From Scatosoma sp045632625 (GTDB lineage Bacteria > Bacillota > Clostridia > Christensenellales > Borkfalkiaceae): a stretch of DNA of 6,370 nucleotides. A program made the translations under genes and the position numbers. Position 1 is the stretch's first letter; each line of letters starts with the position of its first letter. The notes below the pieces were generated by a model. The model saw nothing but the letters and a program-made list of their open reading frames with translations, was not told where the DNA came from and made no database searches. Below are positions 1 to 5,817 of the stretch, piece by piece. The stretch is from the NCBI GenBank assembly GCA_045632625.1, contig JAZQWZ010000085.1:1-6370 (forward strand). Direction: 5' to 3'.

Positions 1-186
1 GTGAAAAAGTACGCAGTGATGTACGAGCCTAAACAAATCGTAGGCCGCGCTTGGAAAGATTTAAAGCGCAAAAACCGCGACGTGTCCATTTGCGGTGCGT
101 ACACCAAGGGCCAAGCGTTGCTTGTCAAGCTTTTGCCCCACCGCGCCGTAATGCGCATTTGGCTGAAACAACAAAAATTAAATTGA
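1..186 (+). CDS. Short-chain dehydrogenase/reductase (SDR), C-terminal fragment
   Basis: The frame is open from the first base, and the GTG there is probably an internal Val codon rather than a start. The 61 visible residues resemble the C-terminal tail of SDR-family NAD(P)-dependent oxidoreductases of Firmicutes: a helix with 'PKQIVGRAWKDLKRKNRDVS', a short Gly/Tyr segment, then 'KLLPHRAVMRIWLKQQK' just before the TGA stop. In this family the tail follows the Rossmann core and contributes to the substrate pocket or to packing. The TGxxxGxG cofactor motif and YxxxK catalytic motif would lie upstream, outside the window, so neither activity nor substrate can be judged. A strong terminator lies 13 nt after the stop, so this gene ends its transcription unit. 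It converges on the minus-strand operon. The alternative, a stand-alone 61-residue protein, is less likely because no ribosome binding site can be seen and the sequence looks like a domain tail. Confidence 0.65.
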   Translation: MKKYAVMYEPKQIVGRAWKDLKRKNRDVSICGAYTKGQALLVKLLPHRAVMRIWLKQQKLN

Positions 187-199
187 GTAAATACCTTTT

Positions 200-227
200 A
201 TCCCCCTTTGCGCAAGGGGGATTTTTT
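200..227 (+). terminator. Rho-independent terminator of the SDR gene
   Basis: A perfect 8-bp stem (TCCCCCTT at 201-208 pairing with AAGGGGGA at 214-221) with a 5-nt loop is followed at once by a run of six T (222-227) and more T-rich sequence. The A at 200 and T at 222 can add one pair. It starts 13 nt after the SDR stop codon. Read on the minus strand, the hairpin is followed by TAAAAGG rather than a T tract, so it acts in the plus direction. Confidence 0.9.
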
Positions 228-309
228 CCTGTTTTTAAGGCACAATAATAAAACCGCATATTTACTCAAATCAAATTTTATCGTTTGAAATTCGCCTAAT
301 TTTAAGTGT

Positions 310-345
310 AAAAACACCGCAGGAAACCCTGCGGTGTTCTTTTGT
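310..345 (-). terminator. Rho-independent terminator of the minus-strand operon, possibly bidirectional
   Basis: An 11-bp perfect stem (313-323 with 328-338, AACACCGCAGG/CCTGCGGTGTT) closes a 4-nt loop. On the minus strand the stem ends in TT and continues TTT (312-310), giving a five-T run. It lies 41 nt beyond the lipoprotein TAA stop at 382-380, where an operon terminator is expected. On the plus strand it is followed by CTTTTGTGTTTTT, so it may also catch readthrough from the SDR side. Confidence 0.85.
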
Positions 346-379
346 GTTTTTACAGCTTTGTATGCTGTGTTGTTTGTGA

Positions 380-3300
380 TTATTTGCGAACCATTTCTAC
401 GTAACCGCACATATAATCTACGGGATACGAAGCGCCCGTTAAGCCGGTGTTGAACATCATAAACGCTTGCTTATCATCCGTAGGTGCATTTGCTGCATTA
501 AACGCCGTGAAATCGTCTGCGGTAAGTGCTCCGACACCACCTTGTTGATATTTAGCCAACGCAGTTGCAGTTTTCATGGTATCTAAATATTCATTCAAAC
601 CCGTTACTTTTACGTAAGGCATTTGATGAGGATCGTTTAACCATTCTGCATTTTCACTGTTCGAGCTTCTATACAGAAGAACAAGGTTCATATATTCAAC
701 TTCCTGCGTATCTTTTTGAATGATAGTTACAGGAACAAACGGAACCTTTGCGCCAGTCAACAAAGCCGAATAGTTGGTTACAAGCGTTCCTTCAATAGCA
801 GCTTTCATATCCGTTGCCAAGGGAGACATACCGCGAGATGCAAAATACGTTTCTTCGCCCGTAATCCAGTTTTCAATTCTGGTGTTATCCACTGCAAGTT
901 CAGAGCATACGTCTGTAGCCACCGCATGATCGTCAAAGTGAATAGCAGCACCTGCGCAGCTTCCAAGATAAGAATTTGTAAACGTAAACTTCGTCAAACC
1001 AAAACCGTATGCTTGGTTGGACCACGAATAGTCAAGCTTTGCGTGGTTTACCGTCCATTGCGTGGGTTGTGCGTTGTTAGAAACTTCGCCAACATCACTA
1101 TCGCTGAACAATGCAATGTTGGTTCTGATAATCGTTGCGTTGTCGACAGCAACTTTACCGCCGCGCGCTAAAATACCGTGATATGCACCACTGTATACTA
1201 AATAGTCGCCAGTTTGCCCGCCACTGGTAAAGTTTTTAACAACTGCATACGCTTCACCCGTGTAGTTACCCGTGATATACAAATCGTTAAACGTAGCTTG
1301 GCTGCCGTTGTCGTACTTGCCATTGATAATGTTGTGATACAAGAAGATACCGATTTGCATATTATTCAAGAAATAAGGTGCAAGCGTATTATCCTTAGGA
1401 GATGCACCCCATTCATGGCCATCGATTGCGTTGTTACCCAAAGGCAAAGCACTGCCGTCAATCTTGAAGAAGTTACCGTTAACAACTACACTGTCGCCGC
1501 TTGCCGCTACGATACGCGTATATACACCATTCTCATATTCATTCTTAGGTACGGGATTGCCGTTTGCGTCATTGCCGTGAATGCGATCTGCAGGCATCGT
1601 CGCTTTTACGTTGCGAAGCAAGTTGATTTCGCGAACGTTCAAATCGCCGTAAGCCGCTCTTAAACTTGCATCGTCATATACGTTGACGCCACCGTTTACT
1701 TTTACCGTCATGGTAAGTTCGTGTGCCGCTTGCAAGGTATATTTAGGTTTGAGTTGCAACGTTACCGTTTGACCGATCAACGAGCTGTCAAACGTAACCA
1801 CACCGTCAACAATAGAAACACCCGCTACGTTTTCACTTACAGTCAAGTATGCTTCGTTTACCGTAATAGGTGTAGTACCCGTTGCCACTCTTACGTCAGG
1901 AATAAAGTTCGTTGCACCAACGCTCATCACTGCATCAGATTTTTTATCCATGAAGTCGTTTCTGAAATTGTTGGTCGTAGACAACCAAGCCGTTTGATAA
2001 TCACTGCTAAACGTAAAGGAGCTGATTTGTTTTACAACCTTTGCTTGACGGGTATAGGTGATTTCGTTTCCGCCGTCCTCTCTGGTAATCTCCAACTGGA
2101 AGCTACCTACGGCATTTGCCGTGAATGCCGCAACGCCCGTTTGCGTTGCTACGCCCGTAGCATTTTTCAAGGTTACCGACTTTGCACCGCTACTGAAATC
2201 GTAAGCAACACCTGCTACAAACACGTATGCAAATTCATCATCCTTATCTGCTCTTTCTTTGAAGAAATTATTTTTCGTCAAGAACGTTTCATCGCCATTC
2301 TCTTCGGGATCTTCTACAAGTTTTTCCCAAACCGCCGTTACGGAAATACTATCCGCATAGGTGTACGCACCGCTTGCCGCAAATGCGTTGTTGCCGTATT
2401 TGAAGCCTTCAAATTTATAACCGTTTCTAACGGGCGTAGGAATGCTATACGTCGTGCCGTAAACTACGGAAACAGAGTATTGCGCTTGATTGTCAATCAT
2501 ACCGCCGTCAAGGTTTACACTGAGCGTATAGGTGTTAGGCGTATATTTTGCATACAAGGACATATCGTCGTTGACAGCCGTACCGCTTACAAACGCCGTC
2601 GTAAGCGCACTGTCCGTATACCAGCCGTTAAACGTATACCCGGCTTTTGCAGGTGCGTCTGCAAGCGTGGTAAGCGCCGAGCCGTCGTCTACTACCTTAC
2701 GAAGGGAAGCGATTTCTGCCGTGCCGTCATAGAAGAATACCGTGCTCTTGCCAGATGCGGGATCTTTTTCCCACGTTGCAACAACAAAGATATCCGTCGT
2801 CCACGTATACGTACCCGTTGCCGCAAAGACTTGGTCGTTCAAGGTATAGCCGCGGAAGAAGTAGCCTGCACTCGTAGGCGCTGCCGGAAGCGTATAGGCT
2901 TCGCCATAAACAGCCGTGGTATCCAACGAAACGTCGCCGTCTTGGTTTACAGTGATGTTAAACGTCTTAGGTGCAATCTTTACGTACAACGTCAACGCGC
3001 CGGTTACAGGCGTATCAAAATCGTATGCGGTCGTCATTTCAGCGTCCGTGTAAATACCCACTACTTCATAACCTGCTTCGGGGCTATTCCAAGCTTGCAC
3101 TTTTGAGCCGTGTTCTACGTTTTCTTTCTTGTCAAGTTCGTTCGTACCGTCCGTGAACGTTACCGTGTACTTGTTGAGCGTCCAGCTTGCGCTGACACGC
3201 ACGGAGCCCGTTCTGGTATACGTACCGCTTGCAGGGAATGCTTCGCCGTCCAACGTCCAGCCGGCAAAGGTATAACCTTCTCTCGTGGGCGTAGGAAGCG

Positions 3301-3667
3301 TGTACGCTTCGCCCGTCTTTACAGCCACTTTGTTTTCTTCCATCGTACCCTTGTTTAAGTTAAACGTGATATACAACGTGTTCGCTTCAAACTTAGCGTA
3401 CAAAGTGAGATTTGCGCTGAGCAAATCGGGGGTGTAAGGAACGGTAAGCGCTTCATCAACGAACCAGCCCTTAAAGGTGTACCCTTCTTTCGTGGGTGCG
3501 GGAGGCGCGTCCAAATGTGTCGCTTTGTCCTTTTCCATCGTGGAGATAACTTCGCCGTTATACATAAGCGTAACGGTATATTTTTCATCTCCCTTAGGAA
3601 CGCAGCTTGCCATCGTCAAACAGCCGAGTGCAAGCACTGACAATAAAAGACTTTTGATTTTTTTCAT
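380..3667 (-). CDS. Large surface lipoprotein with six InlB B-repeats, Ig-like regions and a probable beta-helix
   Basis: This 1095-residue protein starts at the ATG at 3667, chosen because AAGGAG lies 9 nt upstream (3682-3677). A GTG nine codons further upstream stays in frame but would bury that site. The N-terminus is a type II signal peptide: KK, a hydrophobic stretch, then the lipobox-like M-A-S-C with Cys22 as the likely lipidated residue (Met at -3 is not ideal). Residues about 30-449 are six InlB/Flg_new-type repeats with the GYxFxGW core in varying degrees of decay. Residues about 475-662 look like two Ig-like beta domains. Residues about 662-945 contain an entry motif of the type 'L..AYGD...REINLLRNV' and Asn-rich short strands, typical of right-handed parallel beta-helices. 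The last 150 residues are not recognised. No LPXTG motif or C-terminal membrane anchor is present, so attachment would be by lipid. A likely role is adhesion or glycan/surface binding; an enzyme on the beta-helix is possible but no catalytic motif is evident. It is the last gene of the operon. Confidence 0.85.
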   Translation of the reverse strand: MKKIKSLLLSVLALGCLTMASCVPKGDEKYTVTLMYNGEVISTMEKDKATHLDAPPAPTKEGYTFKGWFVDEALTVPYTPDLLSANLTLYAKFEANTLYITFNLNKGTMEENKVAVKTGEAYTLPTPTREGYTFAGWTLDGEAFPASGTYTRTGSVRVSASWTLNKYTVTFTDGTNELDKKENVEHGSKVQAWNSPEAGYEVVGIYTDAEMTTAYDFDTPVTGALTLYVKIAPKTFNITVNQDGDVSLDTTAVYGEAYTLPAAPTSAGYFFRGYTLNDQVFAATGTYTWTTDIFVVATWEKDPASGKSTVFFYDGTAEIASLRKVVDDGSALTTLADAPAKAGYTFNGWYTDSALTTAFVSGTAVNDDMSLYAKYTPNTYTLSVNLDGGMIDNQAQYSVSVVYGTTYSIPTPVRNGYKFEGFKYGNNAFAASGAYTYADSISVTAVWEKLVEDPEENGDETFLTKNNFFKERADKDDEFAYVFVAGVAYDFSSGAKSVTLKNATGVATQTGVAAFTANAVGSFQLEITREDGGNEITYTRQAKVVKQISSFTFSSDYQTAWLSTTNNFRNDFMDKKSDAVMSVGATNFIPDVRVATGTTPITVNEAYLTVSENVAGVSIVDGVVTFDSSLIGQTVTLQLKPKYTLQAAHELTMTVKVNGGVNVYDDASLRAAYGDLNVREINLLRNVKATMPADRIHGNDANGNPVPKNEYENGVYTRIVAASGDSVVVNGNFFKIDGSALPLGNNAIDGHEWGASPKDNTLAPYFLNNMQIGIFLYHNIINGKYDNGSQATFNDLYITGNYTGEAYAVVKNFTSGGQTGDYLVYSGAYHGILARGGKVAVDNATIIRTNIALFSDSDVGEVSNNAQPTQWTVNHAKLDYSWSNQAYGFGLTKFTFTNSYLGSCAGAAIHFDDHAVATDVCSELAVDNTRIENWITGEETYFASRGMSPLATDMKAAIEGTLVTNYSALLTGAKVPFVPVTIIQKDTQEVEYMNLVLLYRSSNSENAEWLNDPHQMPYVKVTGLNEYLDTMKTATALAKYQQGGVGALTADDFTAFNAANAPTDDKQAFMMFNTGLTGASYPVDYMCGYVEMVRK
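2321..3580 (-). repeat. Six tandem InlB B-repeats in an A-B-A-B-A-B order
   Basis: The repeats lie at lipoprotein residues about 30-96, 97-166, 167-234, 235-303, 308-378 and 379-449. Each has a Y/F-rich first strand and a GYxFxGW-like core (GYTFKGW, GYTFAGW, GYEVVGI, GYFFRGY, GYTFNGW, GYKFEGF). Repeats 1, 3 and 5 continue with D..LT...Y/F and end in LTLYAKF-like strands. Repeats 2, 4 and 6 have F.A(S/T)GTYT and end in V.A(S/T)W. The repeating unit is therefore a pair of about 137-142 residues. The copies are strongly diverged at DNA level, so this is an old duplication and not a freshly amplified tract. Confidence 0.85.
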
Positions 3668-3676
3668 AGTTCTTTT

Positions 3677-3682
3677 CTCCTT
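3677..3682 (-). promoter_or_regulatory. Ribosome binding site of the lipoprotein gene
   Basis: AAGGAG on the minus strand, 9 nt before the ATG at 3667. It decides the start in favour of ATG over the in-frame GTG at 3694, which lies upstream of this site. Confidence 0.85.
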
Positions 3683-3691
3683 TATTCTTTT

Positions 3692-3707
3692 CACCGCTGT
3701 CGCGGTG
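3692..3707 (-). other. Small hairpin in the lipoprotein leader
   Basis: CACCGC and GCGGTG (6 bp, 4-nt loop) sit 9 nt upstream of the AAGGAG site in the 71-nt gap between the BIG2-protein and lipoprotein genes. On the minus strand the hairpin is followed by AAAAGAATAAAGG, not a T tract, so it is not a terminator for the operon. It could stabilise the downstream mRNA 5' end after processing or affect ribosome access. It could also be incidental. Confidence 0.45.
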
Positions 3708-3737
3708 TTAAGTTTCGTTTTTTTTATTTGCGCGGGC

Positions 3738-3767
3738 TTTATAAATCGCCGCCGCCGCTAATATCAA
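3738..3767 (-). promoter_or_regulatory. Candidate internal sigma-A-type promoter for the lipoprotein gene
   Basis: On the minus strand TTGATA (3767-3762) and TATAAA (3743-3738) are separated by 18 nt. Each box differs from the TTGACA/TATAAT consensus at one position. The boxes overlap the end of the BIG2-protein gene, and transcription would start about 60-65 nt upstream of the lipoprotein ATG. The spacer is very GC-rich because it encodes a Gly run. This would allow the lipoprotein to be expressed apart from the transporter. It is a pattern match only. Confidence 0.4.
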
Positions 3768-4161
3768 TTTTAGGAACCAAAACAATCGTGTCCGTGATAT
3801 AGCTGCCGTCAAGCGTCGTAACCGTAATACGCACGTCGATATCGTCAATAAACGTAACCAGTCCGCTTTCGCTTACGATGACCGAGTCAGGACGGTCACA
3901 CGAAAAACTTACCTTTTGGTTAGAAGCGTCTTCGGGTGCCACTACCCAATATAACTGATAGTCACGAACGGAATCGGTCAATTCTACTTGTATATATTCC
4001 ACTTCATCTTCAATTTTTGTACCGTCTTGGTAGGTGAAATATAAATCCGTAATCATTTTTGTTTTATTTGTACCAAAAATAGCCAAACCGAATACGCTGA
4101 TCAACAGCACGGCGAGAACACATTCCACTAAAACGATTATAAACACAATTTTCTTGTTCAT
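3739..4161 (-). CDS. Membrane-anchored protein with one BIG2-like immunoglobulin domain
   Basis: This is a 140-residue protein. It opens with a short basic start (MNKK) and one long hydrophobic helix at residues about 5-30, which contains no clear signal-peptidase site. It is best read as an N-terminal anchor with the rest outside the cell. Residues about 40-132 form a single beta-rich domain with BIG2 hallmarks: a D.V..Y.L.W strand, P.DA.NQKV.F.C, then V.VSESGLVTF, then IT(V)TT.DGS..D. The C-terminus is a short Gly-rich tail. BIG2 domains are common in bacterial surface proteins, usually in tandem in large proteins; here one stands nearly alone. The start has GGAG 7 nt upstream and lies 12 nt after the permease stop, so the two are probably co-transcribed. 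It may be an accessory or sensor subunit of the transporter, or an adaptor for the lipoprotein. Both are inference. Confidence 0.75.
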   Translation of the reverse strand: MNKKIVFIIVLVECVLAVLLISVFGLAIFGTNKTKMITDLYFTYQDGTKIEDEVEYIQVELTDSVRDYQLYWVVAPEDASNQKVSFSCDRPDSVIVSESGLVTFIDDIDVRITVTTLDGSYITDTIVLVPKIDISGGGDL

Positions 4162-4168
4162 TTGTTCT

Positions 4169-4172
4169 CTCC
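4169..4172 (-). promoter_or_regulatory. Ribosome binding site of the BIG2-domain protein gene
   Basis: GGAG (within CGGAGAG) on the minus strand, 7 nt before the ATG at 4161. It sits in the 12-nt gap directly after the permease TAA, which supports the start and an operon arrangement. Confidence 0.75.
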
Positions 4173-4173
4173 G

Positions 4174-5814
4174 TTACATTTGAATTTCGTTAAAGTATAC
4201 TTTGATATTGCGTCTAAGCAAGTAGATACGCGCCACAAGGAACGCCGCGGCAATCGCAAGCAAACGTACCCAACCGCTGACAAATGCGTCCATCAACAGC
4301 AAAAGTGATAACGCCCCTAACAGCGTTGCCGTAATAAACCCGATTACCACCGCTTTGCCGATGTTTACGTTGTCTACTACGTTGTTGCCCTTGGTTGCAT
4401 AATCCAAAATGCGTGGATTGTTGATATCCAGTTGGAAACTCCACAAAATATGCCCCATTGTCGTCAACACGAGCAATACCGCCAAAAGCACCAAATCCAC
4501 CGTCGTCAACGTTGTGATAATACGGAACATAATAAACGTGAATATCAATGCTACCATATTGACGCAAGAGGTAACCGCTATTTTCGCCCAACAGATAACC
4601 GACGTGTTGGACGGTGCGGTTTTGAGCACTGCAAATTCATTACCTTCGGACGAGATTGCCGCGGCTACGTTTGCATTGTTGGCACTTAAAATATTGATGG
4701 TAATCATTACGTTGAACGCAACGCTCATGAAATCACCCAACATATTTTTATTGATGACAAGCAATATATAATTGAACACGTACACAAGGAACGGCAACAT
4801 CAAAATGGTGATAACCGCCGAGTTAACCGATTGCGAGTTTCTAAAAAACAGTTTAAGCTCTTTTCTAAAAAACGTCAAGAACAGGTTGTTTTGTTTGTGA
4901 TAACGCACTTTATGCTTTTTCGTTCTGCCCGCTTCGCTTGTAGACGAAACCGCTTTGAAATAGAAGGGACGCGCAAGCAGGAAGCACGCCACCGCAACCG
5001 CAGCAAACACTCCAAGCGAAATGGTGAGCGACAACAGCAAATCACTGGCAAACATCGCTTTACCGATAAAGATATACCACAGCGACCATTTGCTAAGCGC
5101 AATTAAAAACGCTTCCACTTTTTTGATGAATTGACCATAGATAGCAACCAAACGCAAAGGATCGGGCAGTTGTTGCAAAATCATGGTTACGCCAATAAAC
5201 GCCACAACAAGGAATGCCACAACCAGCACTGCATAAACGGTTAAATGCTTTTCCAAAAACCGCTTTACATAAATGAGCGGAATGGACAAAAGCGCGCCGA
5301 TAAGCACAGGGAACATGCAGAGCATGAACCACATAGGCAAAAGCAACAGCCAATACGCTACACCGCCCGTCACCATACCGAACGCCAAGAGGATCGGCGC
5401 AAGGAAATATGCGCTCTTTTTCATTTCCGCGATACCAAACACCACGATTTTGCTTAAAAAGATTTCGCCGTAGGTACACGGGAACACAAGCAGCATTGTA
5501 TTCTCTTTACTGGTGTATAGCATGGCCATCATGCTGCTGATAGACGAAAAAATGGTGAATACCTGCGTTAAAAAAATAAAACAGATAAACAATTCTTTCG
5601 ACGTTTTTACTTGGAACGTTTTGTTTAAGAAAGAGAGTGCGAACATGATTACCGCCGTAACGACAATCGTCAAGCACGCTTTCAAAAACGTAATAAACGC
5701 CTTTTTCTTAGCACTGCGGGATTTCTTTGCGCGAAGCTGATCGCCCATTTGCATAAGCGAAAGATACTTCACACGGCGAAACGCAGTGTTTTTCATTTCT
5801 TTCGTTTCACTCAT
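4174..5814 (-). CDS. ABC-2-type transporter permease, about 12 membrane segments
   Basis: This 546-residue protein is the membrane partner of the ATPase encoded just upstream. Hydrophobic segments are visible at about 39-62, 74-100, 134-157, 160-182, 192-213, 255-282, 332-354, 362-386, 405-430, 438-458, 486-509 and 514-534. A charged cytoplasmic linker (about 285-330) splits it into two halves. It contains the amphipathic 'FFRKELKLFFRN' stretch typical of the helix preceding the membrane core of ABC-2 exporters. Further family-like motifs are SSEGNEFAVLKTAP near 388-401 and a DINNPRILDY loop near 463-472. Length and motifs fit the large permeases paired with EcsA/YthP-like ATPases. The start ATG is 3 nt after the ATPase stop and has only a weak GAG 9 nt upstream, so translational coupling is likely. 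The substrate is unknown. Roles reported for related transporters include export of peptides or lipids and effects on membrane proteolysis, but none can be assigned here. Confidence 0.85.
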   Translation of the reverse strand: MSETKEMKNTAFRRVKYLSLMQMGDQLRAKKSRSAKKKAFITFLKACLTIVVTAVIMFALSFLNKTFQVKTSKELFICFIFLTQVFTIFSSISSMMAMLYTSKENTMLLVFPCTYGEIFLSKIVVFGIAEMKKSAYFLAPILLAFGMVTGGVAYWLLLLPMWFMLCMFPVLIGALLSIPLIYVKRFLEKHLTVYAVLVVAFLVVAFIGVTMILQQLPDPLRLVAIYGQFIKKVEAFLIALSKWSLWYIFIGKAMFASDLLLSLTISLGVFAAVAVACFLLARPFYFKAVSSTSEAGRTKKHKVRYHKQNNLFLTFFRKELKLFFRNSQSVNSAVITILMLPFLVYVFNYILLVINKNMLGDFMSVAFNVMITINILSANNANVAAAISSEGNEFAVLKTAPSNTSVICWAKIAVTSCVNMVALIFTFIMFRIITTLTTVDLVLLAVLLVLTTMGHILWSFQLDINNPRILDYATKGNNVVDNVNIGKAVVIGFITATLLGALSLLLLMDAFVSGWVRLLAIAAAFLVARIYLLRRNIKVYFNEIQM

Positions 5815-5817
5815 ATC

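Larger units (their letters stand above)
187..379. other. Convergent intergenic region with two terminators
   Basis: This 193-nt gap lies between two convergent transcription units. It holds the two hairpin terminators and a perfect 11-nt inverted repeat (183-193 and 259-269) that brackets the first one. I see no convincing ORF with a ribosome binding site, and no tRNA-like or other recognisable RNA structure. The sequence outside the hairpins is AT-rich. Confidence 0.7.

Noticed and set aside
51..248. Small 65-residue plus-strand ORF overlapping the SDR end
   Set aside because: It overlaps the SDR tail in another frame, runs through the terminator hairpin and has no ribosome binding site.
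1721..3106. A 461-residue open frame on the plus strand, opposite the lipoprotein
   Set aside because: It is antisense to a well-supported gene and lies in the same frame as two other open antisense stretches (716-1171, 1214-1663). Its protein is unusually Arg/Cys rich with no domain or credible ribosome binding site, as expected from the codon bias of the sense gene.
2321..3580. Repeat tract considered as a phase-variable or recently expanding DNA repeat
   Set aside because: The copies are similar only at protein level. I see no long near-identical DNA tracts that would support slippage or recent recombination.
3668..3694. GTG start nine codons upstream for the lipoprotein
   Set aside because: AAGGAG at 3682-3677 lies downstream of this GTG at a proper distance from the ATG at 3667. 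The extra residues would put additional charge ahead of an otherwise standard lipoprotein signal peptide.
3692..3728. Hairpin plus nearby T run considered as a plus-strand terminator
   Set aside because: The T run is separated from the short 6-bp stem by about 10 nt, and no plus-strand gene ends here.
4831..5106. Arg/Lys-rich plus-strand open frame inside the permease gene
   Set aside because: It is the reverse complement of membrane-helix and linker codons. The basic composition comes from that, and nothing suggests a real nucleic-acid-binding protein.
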